This document shows, piece after piece, positions 14,762-23,757 of a DNA stretch of 64,000 nucleotides. The stretch comes from Deltaproteobacteria bacterium (GTDB taxonomy: Bacteria; Myxococcota_A; Polyangia; Polyangiales; Ga0077539): positions 1 through 64,000 of the forward strand of contig JADJAE010000061.1 in the NCBI GenBank assembly GCA_016704445.1. The letters run 5' to 3'. How positions within the stretch are numbered: the stretch's first letter is position 1; each line of letters begins with the position of its first letter. Both the position numbers and the translations under genes were made by a program. Under the pieces are notes generated by a model, which was not told the DNA's origin, did no database searches, and saw only the letters and a program-made list of their open reading frames with translations.

Positions 14762-17700
14762 TCAGTGGGCGGCGGCCCAGATGGAGCGGTCGAAGTACAC
14801 GGACCAGTAGATGCGCGAGGGCGTCACGTAGATGCCCCAGGGCGAGCCCTGGCCGCTTGCGATCACGTCGACGACGCCGGTGTCCTTGCGGATGCGCAGC
14901 ACCTGGCCGCCCGCCGCCTGGTAGGTGCACGTGTAGAAGTACTGGTCGTCCTGCGCGATCTGCGCGCCCGCGCGGCCCGCGCCGAGGTTGTAGGCCGCCG
15001 TCCGCGCGCCGCCCCCGGCGGGGATGCGCCAGAGGTACTGGCTCTGCTGGCTGGAGACGATGAAGCTCCCGTCGCGGCTGTCCCGGATGACGTCGCTCGG
15101 CCAGGGACCCTGCGTGACGCCGAGGGTGGTGCTGGTGCCCATGGAGACCGAGGTGCGGCGGAGCGAGCCGTTGCCCGAGACGTAGTCGATCCAGTAGAGA
15201 TCATCGCCCTCCAGGAAGAAGGCGCCCACGTTGGGGAGCCCGCTGCGGACGGTCTCCACCGCGCCGACGCCGTCGAGGCGAGAGCGCTCGATGGTGCCCG
15301 AGGTGGTGTTCCAGTAGAGGTGCTCTCCGTAGACCCGCGGGACGAAGTACGCCGGGTTGGTGCGGAACACCGTCGCGCTCGCGCCGACGCCGTCCGCGCG
15401 CAGCCGGTAGAGCGGACCGGCGATGTTGGACGCGTAGAGGTAGGTCCCGTCGTACGCGAGGTGGTTGATGCGCGCCCCGCCGATCGTGCCGACGAGGTAG
15501 CGCGGGCACACCCCGGCGGTCTCGCAGCCGTTGGAAGGATCACCGTCGCAGTTGGAGTAGCCGGCCTCGCAGCCGGTCGCGCGGCAGGCGCCCGCCGCGC
15601 AGGTCTGCCCCGTGGCGCAGGCGTTTCCGCACCCGCCGCAGTTCGCCGCGTCGGTCTGCACGTCGACGCAGCTCCCTCCGCAGGCGGCGAGGCCCTCGGC
15701 GCAGGGGTTCACGACGAAGCTCACCGTGGGAGAGACGACCGTGCGCGCGCCGCCGTTCACCACCGCCACGACCACCGCGTAGAAGGTCGTCGGCGCGGTC
15801 ACCGCGGGCAGCGTGAGGCTGTCCGAGAAGGGGCCCGCCGCGGGGGAGGACTGGGCTCCGGTCTGCGTCGACGAGGCCGCGACGAGGGGCCTCGGGTCGG
15901 CGCCCCAGCGCACGAAGGTCTGCGTGACGTTCGAGGCGTTGGCGACGGACCACGAGATGGCGCGCGACGCGCCCTGCACGCCCGACGAGGGGGCCAGCGT
16001 CCAGTCGGCGGTCGGGGCGGCGGCGGGGTTCACCGTCACCGCGGCGACGGAGGTGTAGTAGGTCGCGCCGTCGACGTTGGCGTCGGCGACGAGGAAGTAC
16101 GGCGTCGGGCTGGAGACCGACGGGGCCGTCCAGAGTTGGGTGAAGATCCCGGGCGCGCCCGACAGGTTGTCGGTGACCTCCAGCGGGTCGACCACCGGGT
16201 CGGGGCTGGTGCCCACGAGCAGCCCGGTGGCGCTGACGGCGGAGCCGCCCTGCACGCGCCAGGAGAAGCTCCCCGAGGCGCCCGAGGTGACGGCCGAGGG
16301 AGCCTCGGTGAAGCGGGTGCACACGGGCGTCACGCGGAAGGCGATGCGCCAGCCGGCGGGCGGCGCGAAGCGGGTGCCTCGGGCGCTGCGTACCGATGGG
16401 GCGACCGCGACGGCGTAGTCGCCCTCGGGCAGCGGCGTCGAGGGGGTGAAGGTCGCGACGGCGCCGTCGAGGGTGAGCGCGCCGGTGACCGCGGAGTTGC
16501 CGGAGAGGACGCGCACGCTCGCGCCGTCGACGGTGGCGGGGTCGAGGCCCTGGGAGAAGTACACGCGCACCGGGCCGTCGCCGCAGTGGCCCGAGCGCCC
16601 CGCGGAGGGCGAGGCCGCGACGACGTAGGGGGGGATGTCGAGCAGCGAGGCGCGTCGGCCGTAGCCGCACCACGCGAAGCCGCGGCGGGTGATGGAGACC
16701 AGCGTGGGCGTGGCGCCCGCGTCGCTGTCCGTGAGGAACACCGGCGACCGGGGGTTGGCCACCGAGCAGGTGCGGTAGCGGCGGTTGGCGTAGATGCACG
16801 CGAGGCTGGTGCCGCGGACGGCGACGCCCAGGGCGGGCGATCCGCCGTCGGACCAGAGGAGCTCGGGGGCCGTCGGGTCGCGGAGGCTGACGATGCGGAG
16901 CCCCGCGCCGTTGTAGGTGCAGTACGCGATGCCGTTCTGCACCACGAGGTCGGTGGCGTTCGCGGGCCCCGACCACGCCGCGAGGAAGACCGGGCTGAAC
17001 GCTCCGCCCGCGGCGTTGGACGCCACCAGCCGCCCGGAGGCGTAGAGGCAGTACACCCGGCGGCCGTCGACGTAGACGCGCACCACGGGCGTGGCGGATC
17101 CCGCGCCGAGCGATCCGCGGCGCACCGGCGTGCGGGGGTCGGTGAGGTCGTAGATGTAGACCTCGTTGCCAGCGCCCACGTAGAGGGTGTTGTCGAGGTG
17201 CGCGCAGGAGACCGCCGGGCCCTCCGGGAGGGTGAAGCGGTAGAGGAAGGTCGGGTTGGAGGGGGTGGAGACGTCGAGGCACACCATGCCCGCCTCGCCG
17301 CAGGCCAGGTAGAGCAGGTCGCCCACCTTCACGAGGTCGGTGCAGTTGGCGCTGAAGGGCGGCTGCCATCCGCCCACCCTCGTCGGCGCCGACGGGGTGG
17401 AGGTGTCGAGGCACTCCATGCCGCCCGGCCCCAGGGCCACGAAGGAGAGCGGGTCTTCGTCGATCGCCCTCGTCGCCACGGCGTCGTCGGGGCCGAAGTT
17501 CACGCTGGCGACGGGCTGCGAGGCGAGCGTGCCCTCGCAGGCGCCCGCCCGACAGAGGTCGAGCTCGGTGCCGGTGTCGCCGTCATCGCATGCGGTCCCG
17601 TCGGCCGCGACGGGGTTGGTGCAGGCGCCCGTCATGGGCTGACAGACGCCCGGAAGGTGGCAGGCGTCGCTCGCCGGGCACGTCACGCCGAGGCACTCAC

Positions 17701-18358
17701 AGGCGTCGCCCACGCCGTCGCCGTCCGCGTCTGCCTGGTCGGCGTTGGCCGTGGCCGCGCAGTTGTCGTCGTAGTCGAGGCGTCCGTCGCCGTCGGGGTC
17801 GAGCACCGACGGCAGCACCCTGAACTGCACCGGGACGGTGCGCGCCGGGTTGGCCTGCGCCGATCCCCTCGCGGAGTTGAGCCGGGGGTTGCCGTTGCGG
17901 TCGATCTGCACGTCGATCCAGCCGAGCTCGCGGCCCTGCGGCTCGATGCGCACGCCCGCCGGGGTGACCACCCGGGACGGGACGAACACCCGGACCCGGT
18001 AGGTGGTCTCGGTCGCCGCCGCGGTGCGGGAGATGTCCCAGTCGACGTGGAAGTGCGAGGCCGAGTCGCGCACCCGCTCAGCCCCGGATCCCGTGAGGGT
18101 GCTGTACTCCGCGAGGCGGGGCGTCGTGGGGTTGCCCGCCGCGTCCAGCGGGTCGACCGCGACGACGGGCGCGAGTCGCCGGTCGTTGCCCTGCACCCCG
18201 GGCTCGGGCACCAGCGGCGGGAGGAAGTAGAACCCCTCCACCCCGCCGTGCCGGCCGTCGGAGATGGTGTGCTGTGGGGATTGCCCCACCGACGGATCGC
18301 CGCAGCCCGCCGCGAGGGCGAGCGCGACGCAAACGAGCCACGGGCTGGTCTGCTTCAT
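14762..18358 (-). CDS. Large secreted lipoprotein with LVIVD-type, Ig-like and propeller segments
   Basis: 1198 aa. Signal peptide MKQTSPWLVCVALALAAGCG with lipobox AAGC. Order: an N-terminal beta domain; a thrombospondin-3-type Ca-binding stretch 'DPDGDGRLDYDDNCAATANA', 'DQADADGDGVGDAC' (about 225-255); LVIVD-like repeats ('MECLDTSTPSAPTRVGGW', 'MVCLDVSTPSNPTFLYRF', 'VYIYDLTDPRTPVRRGSL'); an SbsA-type Ig-like segment 'VRVYFSQGLDPATVDGASVR'; two further Ig-like domains; one Stig1-like Cys module 'CVDVQTDAANCGGCGNAC'; and a C-terminal propeller resembling LDL-receptor YWTD blades ('HLYWNTTSGTIERSRLDGVG'). It is probably a surface adhesin or structural protein. It converges on the small lipoprotein at 14147 with 3 bp between stops. 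Confidence 0.75.
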   Translation of the reverse strand: MKQTSPWLVCVALALAAGCGDPSVGQSPQHTISDGRHGGVEGFYFLPPLVPEPGVQGNDRRLAPVVAVDPLDAAGNPTTPRLAEYSTLTGSGAERVRDSASHFHVDWDISRTAAATETTYRVRVFVPSRVVTPAGVRIEPQGRELGWIDVQIDRNGNPRLNSARGSAQANPARTVPVQFRVLPSVLDPDGDGRLDYDDNCAATANADQADADGDGVGDACECLGVTCPASDACHLPGVCQPMTGACTNPVAADGTACDDGDTGTELDLCRAGACEGTLASQPVASVNFGPDDAVATRAIDEDPLSFVALGPGGMECLDTSTPSAPTRVGGWQPPFSANCTDLVKVGDLLYLACGEAGMVCLDVSTPSNPTFLYRFTLPEGPAVSCAHLDNTLYVGAGNEVYIYDLTDPRTPVRRGSLGAGSATPVVRVYVDGRRVYCLYASGRLVASNAAGGAFSPVFLAAWSGPANATDLVVQNGIAYCTYNGAGLRIVSLRDPTAPELLWSDGGSPALGVAVRGTSLACIYANRRYRTCSVANPRSPVFLTDSDAGATPTLVSITRRGFAWCGYGRRASLLDIPPYVVAASPSAGRSGHCGDGPVRVYFSQGLDPATVDGASVRVLSGNSAVTGALTLDGAVATFTPSTPLPEGDYAVAVAPSVRSARGTRFAPPAGWRIAFRVTPVCTRFTEAPSAVTSGASGSFSWRVQGGSAVSATGLLVGTSPDPVVDPLEVTDNLSGAPGIFTQLWTAPSVSSPTPYFLVADANVDGATYYTSVAAVTVNPAAAPTADWTLAPSSGVQGASRAISWSVANASNVTQTFVRWGADPRPLVAASSTQTGAQSSPAAGPFSDSLTLPAVTAPTTFYAVVVAVVNGGARTVVSPTVSFVVNPCAEGLAACGGSCVDVQTDAANCGGCGNACATGQTCAAGACRATGCEAGYSNCDGDPSNGCETAGVCPRYLVGTIGGARINHLAYDGTYLYASNIAGPLYRLRADGVGASATVFRTNPAYFVPRVYGEHLYWNTTSGTIERSRLDGVGAVETVRSGLPNVGAFFLEGDDLYWIDYVSGNGSLRRTSVSMGTSTTLGVTQGPWPSDVIRDSRDGSFIVSSQQSQYLWRIPAGGGARTAAYNLGAGRAGAQIAQDDQYFYTCTYQAAGGQVLRIRKDTGVVDVIASGQGSPWGIYVTPSRIYWSVYFDRSIWAAAH

Positions 18359-18544
18359 CAGATGACCTCCTGCCGCTACGGCACGGAGCCAGAGCCGCGG
18401 CAACCCACTGCCCGCTCGACGACTGTCCCTATGGCCGAGCCAGACTATCAACACTCCGTTCGCAATCGAAGCTTCCTAAGGGAGCATCGCTCGTCTGCCT
18501 ATTTGGATATCGTCGACGCCACCGGGCGAGGAGCGGCTCCCTTC

Positions 18545-20944
18545 ATGAACAAGCGAACGACCCACTGTACCTACCGACTGGCCGCGTGGCTGGTCGGCGC
18601 CTTCCTCACCGCGGGCTGTAGCAGCGACCCCGTCGTCTCCGCGGCCCCCGACGCGGGCGGGCACCGACGCGGGCTCCGTGGACGCGGTCGACGCCGGGCC
18701 GTCGTGCTCACCGTCGCAGCTCGTATGCAACGGCGTATGCGTCAACGCCCAGACCGACAACGCCCACTGCGGCGCCTGCGGTCGGGCCTGCGCCGCGGGC
18801 CAGGTGTGCAGCCTCGGGGCGTGCGCCACCACCTGCGCTCCCTCGCTCACCGCCTGCGCGGGCTCCGGGGACTCTGGCGTCGGGGCGAGCTGCGCCGACC
18901 TCGCCAACGACCGCCTCCACTGCGGCGCCTGCGGGAGCCGCCTGCCCCGCAGGGAACATCTGCGTCAACCGATCGTGTCAGGTGAGCTGTCCTGCGGGGC
19001 AGGCCCAGTGCGGCGGCGCGTGCGTCGACCTGCGCACCAGCAACGCCCACTGCGGCGCCTGCGGCACCGCCTGCGCCCCGGGGACGGCCTGCGCCGCGGG
19101 CGTGTGCGCCGTCTCTTGCGGCGCGGGGCTCACCCAGTGCTCCACCGCGTGCGTCAACCTCCAGACCGACAACGCCCACTGCGGGGCGTGCGGGGCGGTC
19201 TGCCCCGCGGGCTCGGCGTGCTCGCGAGGGACGTGCTCCGCCACCTGCGCCTCGCCCCTCGTGGAGTGCACCGCCGGAGGACGATCGTTCTGCGCCAACA
19301 CCTCCATCGACCCGGCCCACTGCGGCGCCTGCGGCAACGCCTGCTCGCTGCCCGGCGCCGTGAGCGGCTGCGCGGCCGGGGGCTGCACCGTCGCTCGCTG
19401 CGAGGCGGGCCTCGGCGACTGCGACGGCGCCGCGGGCAACGGCTGCGAGACCAGCCTCGGGACGAGCAGCGCCCACTGCGGGGCCTGCGGCCGGACGTGC
19501 TCGCTGCCCAACTCGACCTCGGCCTGCGCGGGCGGAGCGTGCGGCGTCACGGCCTGCGCCGCGGGCTTCCTCGACTGCGACATGAGCGCGGCCAACGGCT
19601 GCGAGGTGCGCAGCCTCAGCGACAACGCCAACTGCGGCGTCTGCGGTCGGGCCTGCGCCGCGGGCCGGGTGTGCGCCGCGGGGGCGTGCGTCGCCACCTG
19701 CGCCGCGCCGCTCTCGCTCTGCGGAGGCGGGTGCGTCAACACCAGCAATGATCCTTCGAACTGCGGCTCGTGCGGGGCCTCGTGCTCGGCGGGGGCCAAC
19801 GCCACCGCGGTCTGCGCGGCGGGCTCCTGCGCCTTCGTCTGCGGGCCTGGCTTCGCCGACTGCGACCGCAACCCCGCCAACGGCTGCGAGGTCAACCTCA
19901 CCAGCAGCGTGACCCACTGCGGGGCGTGCGGGCTCTCGTGCCCCGTGAGGCCCGGCGCCGCGAGCGTCTGCGCGGCGGGCTCGTGCGGCTTCCTCTGCGC
20001 CTCCGGGACGGCCGACTGCGACGGCAACCCGGGCAACGGCTGCGAGGCGAGCACCACCAGCGTGAGCAACTGCGGGGCGTGCGGGGTGGCGTGCCCTGCC
20101 AGGCCTGGCGCCACGGCGGCGTGCACCGCGGGGGCGTGCCGGTCGAGCTGCATCGCGGGCTTCGCCGACTGCGACGGCAACCCCACCAACGGCTGCGAGG
20201 TCGACACCCGGACCAGCTCCACGAACTGCGGGGGCTGCGGGACAGCGTGTCCCTCGGGGAGGGTCTGCGCGGGCGGTACCTGCCTCAGCGCGACGAGCTG
20301 CCGATCGATCAGGGAACAGAACTCGTCGGCGCCGAGCGGGGTGTACCTGATCGATCCGGACGGCGCGGGCAGCGGGGCGGCCTTCAACGTGTACTGCGAG
20401 ATGAGCACCGCCGGCGGCGGCTGGACCGTGATGGCGTACCTGCGCTCGAACGCCCAGTGGGACACCCCGGTCTTCTCGAACACCGGGACCGTGGGCAACA
20501 CCTCAGGCGGGCTTCGCGCAGGGCGCCACGCTCTCGGCGAGCGCCGCGACCTTCACCGAGCGGATCATCATCTACCGCCGGCTGATCGAGCTAGGCACCG
20601 ACCTCGGTACGCAGTGGATGATCACCTACCGCCAGAACGGATTCGCCACGCCCTACAGCGGGTACAACGTCAGCTCGGGCTGGGGTTACCGCGACAGCTT
20701 CGGCTACGCCGACCCGACGGTGAACAACGCGTGCACCCACGGGTGCGGGAGCTTCCGCGGGCTGGGGATGTTCCACGACTCGGAGTCGGGCTTCGGGTAC
20801 GCCGGGACCCAGGGCGGCAACTACGGCTGCGTCGACGGCAACAACATCTGCTGGGTGCCGCGCAGCCTCGGCTGCAACGTCGGCTCGCAGCGCTGCTCGC
20901 TGCTCAGCGGAACCAACGAAGGCGTCATCTACGCCGCTCGCTGA
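18545..20944 (+). CDS. Stig1-repeat lipoprotein with fibrinogen-like C-terminal domain (three frameshifts)
   Basis: Signal peptide MNKRTTHCTYRLAAWLVGAF with lipobox LTAGC. Eleven Cys modules of the type CVxxxTDxAHCGACGxxC follow, as in the plant Stig1-like domain found in many Myxococcota proteins, and then a C-terminal fibrinogen-related (FReD-like) domain: 'SGVYLIDPDGAG', 'YCEMSTAGGGWTVMAYLRS', 'WGYRDSFGYADP'. Frame changes at about 18657 (GGCGGGCACC), 18943 (AGCCGCC) and 20512 (GGCGGGC); each is repaired by removing one base, and each side keeps the repeat or domain consensus. Likely surface-exposed; the FReD-like end may bind sugars or proteins. The stop is 12 bp from the convergent neighbour's stop. 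Confidence 0.72.
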
Positions 20945-20956
20945 TGGGGCCTACGG

Positions 20957-22026
20957 TCAGAGCCCCTCGCGGCGGATGCCCACATAGTTCGATCCCACCG
21001 TGCGGAGGTTGTGCACGATGCCCGTGGCGCAGCCGCGGGCCTCGTAGACCCACACGCTGCCCCACGGGTCGGAGCCCGACTCGAACAGCACGATGTGGCC
21101 CGCGCCGTTGGTGTTGTACGTGAGCGCGTCGCCCGGCCGCACCGCGGTGCGCGCCACCCTCGACCAGTGCGTGGTGCTGTTGACGAAGTTGTACGTGGAG
21201 TACGGGTGCCGGTCGGTGGTCACCGGCGAGGGCGACGGGATCTGCCAGACCTTCGCCACGAAGCCCGAGCAGTCGGCGCCGTAGCGGCCGGTGTGGGTGC
21301 AGCTCGGGCAGCTGCCCGAGCACGACCCGCGGTCGCGGCCGTCGGTGCCCCACGAGCCGTGGCCCCAGTAGTACGAGTAGCCCACCGCCGAGCGCGCCAG
21401 GGTGAACATCTGCGACACCTCCGGGGTGCCGGGAGGCGTCGTGGGGGGTCCCGGCGTCCATCGCGGGGCGTGAGCGCGCCGCCGCAGACGGCGGGGTCGA
21501 AGCCCGCCTCGGCCACGAGGTAGGCGCCCGAGGCCCAGCCGGTGAAGGCGCCGGAGCGGATGTTCCACCAGCCGGTGGTGGGGCCGCCCAGCACGGTCAC
21601 CCGGGTGCCGCACGAGAGCACCGTCAGGATCGCGTGGCTGGTGCCCACGCCGCTGCGGAGGTTGAGCGAGGTGGCGGTCACCCTCATCGTGGCGCCCGTC
21701 GTCGGGGCCGCGGGCTCGACGTCCACCACGGGCGCTCCGCCGTCGGGCGTGAGGTCGGGCGTGGGCTCCTCGACGACGACCACCCCGGAGTCCATGACGG
21801 CGCGAGGGACGTCGACGGGGGGCGCTCCGGCGTCGCGCGGAGGAGCGACCAGGGGGACGTCGGCGATGCGCTGGACGTCGGCGGCGCGGGGTCGATCGGT
21901 GACCGTCGGCGCGTCGACCACCGGGACGTCGGTGTCGACGGTCTCGATGATCGGGCCCTGGTCGCCGCAGGCCGCGAGCGAGGCGAGCACGAGCGAGAGG
22001 CCACCGGCGCGACGGGAGGTACGCAT
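20957..22026 (-). CDS. Lipoprotein with SH3 domain and NlpC/P60-type peptidase domain (frameshifted)
   Basis: Signal peptide MRTSRRAGGLSLVLASLAAC ends in a lipobox. A Val/Asp/Pro-rich spacer is followed by a bacterial SH3 domain 'RVTATSLNLRSGVGTSHAIL' to 'GWASGAYL' (about residues 120-180). The frame changes at about 21440-21470, beside a six-base C/G run, and continues with the peptidase domain: 'SYYWGHGSWG', catalytic 'YGADCSGFVAKVWQ' (Cys nucleophile), and 'GDALTYNTNGAGHIVLFESG' (His). NlpC/P60 enzymes cut peptidoglycan stem peptides, and the SH3 domain targets the wall. Probably a cell-wall hydrolase at the outer envelope. One base is missing at the break. Confidence 0.78.
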
Positions 22027-22060
22027 CGCGCGACGATAGCTCAGCGCCGCGCCGCGGGGG

Positions 22061-22989
22061 TCAATCCGGGAAGGTGTATTCCACCAGCGAGAGGCCGTCG
22101 GCGCCGGGAGAGAGCGCGAACACATGGCCCTCGTCGTCGATGGCCAGCGGGCGGAAGAGCTCGTCGGCCTCGGGGGGAGCCGGGAGCCGGAGCGTCGCGA
22201 CGGGGACGCCCGCCCGGTCGAAGCGCACGACCAGCGTGCGAGGGTCGGTGATGGCGCCGCCGAGCTCCCGGCCCGCCACGGCGCCCAGGTAGACCCGCCC
22301 GTGGCGGTCGCCGTCGAGCAGCACCAGGTGGAGGATGGCCCCGTCGAGGGTGACCGTGCGCGACCAGTCCATGGCCCCGGTGGCGCGGGCGGCGGCGCTC
22401 ACGGTGACCATGCCCCGGGGGCGGTCGGCGATGGCGGCGCGGAGGAGCGTCGCGCCGTCGCGGCCGGGCCTGCCCCAGAGGGTGGTGCGCGAGGGGTCGG
22501 GCTCGCCGCGGGCGTCGGTGAGGCGCACGAGCTCGCGGTGCTCCCGCTCGACGTAGAGGCCGTCGGAGGCGGCGAAGAGGCCGGTGACCGCGCCGCCCTC
22601 GGAGATGGGACCTCCCACCAGGGGGACGGTGCGCGCGGGGCGCCCGGCGGCGTCGAAGAGGGTGAGCGAGGGGTCGCCGAGGCGGTCGAGCACGGCGACG
22701 CGGCCGTCGGAGGCGGTGGCGAGGTCCTGCGCGGCCTCGTTGGGGAGAGGGAGCGAGCCGACGAAGCGGCCGTCGCGGAAGCGCTGCACCCGGCGGTTGA
22801 CCTGGTCGAGCACGGCGACGTCGCCGGAGGCGTCGATGGAGAGGGAGTTGGGCGCCTCGGGGCTGCCCTCGCTGGCGGCGCGCCGACCGAACTGACCGGG
22901 CCCGTCGCCCCATGGTCCCCGGAGGACGACGCGCGGGGCGCCGGCGTCAGAGGCGGAGGGGCGCGAGCGGGGCGGCGGCGGGGACGTCC
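22061..22989 (-). CDS. NHL/6-bladed-propeller-like secreted protein (N-terminus missing)
   Basis: The open frame gives 'PRVVLRGPWGDGPGQFG', 'GSPEAPNSLSIDASGDVAVL' and 'DQVNRRVQRFRDGRFVGSLP', which is the start of an NHL-like propeller, and it continues to 'PLAIDDEGHVFALSPGADGL' and the stop at 22061. The expected lipoprotein signal and a start codon are absent: no ATG/GTG/TTG lies in frame between the PPase start and the GTG near 22815. The residues just before the domain (S-A-S-D-A-G-A-P) look like the post-lipobox spacer of neighbouring lipoproteins, so a signal peptide was probably encoded in sequence now missing. The 5' end given is only the edge of the open frame. Confidence 0.55.
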
Positions 22990-23505
22990 GTGTCCATCGG
23001 ACGCAATCCGCCGGAGGAGGTCAACGTGATCATCGAGGTCCCGATCGGGGGCGAGCCGATCAAGTACGAGATGGACAAGGAGGCCGGCACGCTGGTCGTC
23101 GACCGCTTCCTCTACACGTCCATGCGCTACCCGGGTAACTACGGCTTCATCCCGCACACGCTCTCCGGCGACGGCGATCCCTGCGACGTGATCGTGGCCA
23201 ACACCCGGGCCATCGTGCCGGGCGCCATCATGAGCGTGCGCCCGGTGGGCGTGCTGCTGATGGAGGACGAGGCGGGCGGCGACGAGAAGATCGTGGCGGT
23301 GCCCTCGAGCAAGGTGTCCAAGCGCTACGACGGCGTGAGGAGCTACACCGACCTGCCGCAGATCACCCTCGACCAGATTCAGCACTTCTTCGAGCACTAC
23401 AAAGACCTCGAGCCCGGCAAGTGGGTGAAGGTGCTGCGCTGGGGAGACGCCGACGAGGCCCGCAGGCTCATCCTCGAAGGGATCGCTCGGGCCGCCGCCC
23501 GTTGA
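22990..23505 (+). CDS. ppa: Inorganic pyrophosphatase (soluble, family I)
   Basis: 171 aa from GTG 22990. Hydrolyses PPi in the cytoplasm to drive biosynthesis. Family signatures: 'NPPEEVNVIIEVPIGGEPIK', 'YPGNYGFIPHTLSGDGDPCD' with the DGDPxD metal/PPi site, 'ANTRAIVPG', 'VRPVGVLLMEDEAGGDEKIV' (acidic ligands) and 'HFFEHYKDLEPGKWVKVLRW'. Length is close to the usual 170-178 aa. The N-terminus is short by a few residues compared with relatives, and it abuts the divergent propeller gene with almost no intergenic DNA; see finding. A separate membrane pyrophosphatase is encoded at 36.7-38.8 kb. Confidence 0.93.
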   Translation: MSIGRNPPEEVNVIIEVPIGGEPIKYEMDKEAGTLVVDRFLYTSMRYPGNYGFIPHTLSGDGDPCDVIVANTRAIVPGAIMSVRPVGVLLMEDEAGGDEKIVAVPSSKVSKRYDGVRSYTDLPQITLDQIQHFFEHYKDLEPGKWVKVLRWGDADEARRLILEGIARAAAR

Positions 23506-23757
23506 CGTCGGTCAAGCCCACGGTCGAGCTGTAGGGACAGCCCCAGGCGGACCTCCCCGGGAAACCGTGGGAAGCATGAAACGCAAGGGAATTGAAGCCC
23601 GGATGACGTAGCGAGGGGCGCTTGCCGCGGGAGGGCGGTTGGACGTACCCATGCTCGGTCCGTGGGCATGTGATGTGGTCTTGTCAGGCGCCGTGGGCTC
23701 ACGGGGAGAACGCCTGATGGACGCGTCGGTGACCGCCGCGGACATCAGGAGGCTTTC
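23506..23757. other. Intergenic region, no gene seen
   Basis: About 250 bp between ppa and the following lipoprotein. It contains a small hairpin CCGTGGG/CTCACGG (about 23693-23706). GGAG is found before the downstream ATG (CATCAGGAGGCTTTC, about 23744-23757), a good ribosome binding site. No coding signal or recognisable riboswitch. Confidence 0.4.

Noticed and set aside
14765..18985. Very long plus-strand open frame antisense to the large lipoprotein
   Set aside because: Arg/Gly/Ala/Val-rich composition without domains; the opposite strand encodes a lipoprotein with signal peptide and recognisable repeats. Only its last part (from 18545) is real coding sequence.
23520..23620. Possible riboswitch (GEMM/cobalamin-like look of the leader before the 23758 lipoprotein)
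   Set aside because: No conserved core of any riboswitch class could be aligned; only scattered short matches.
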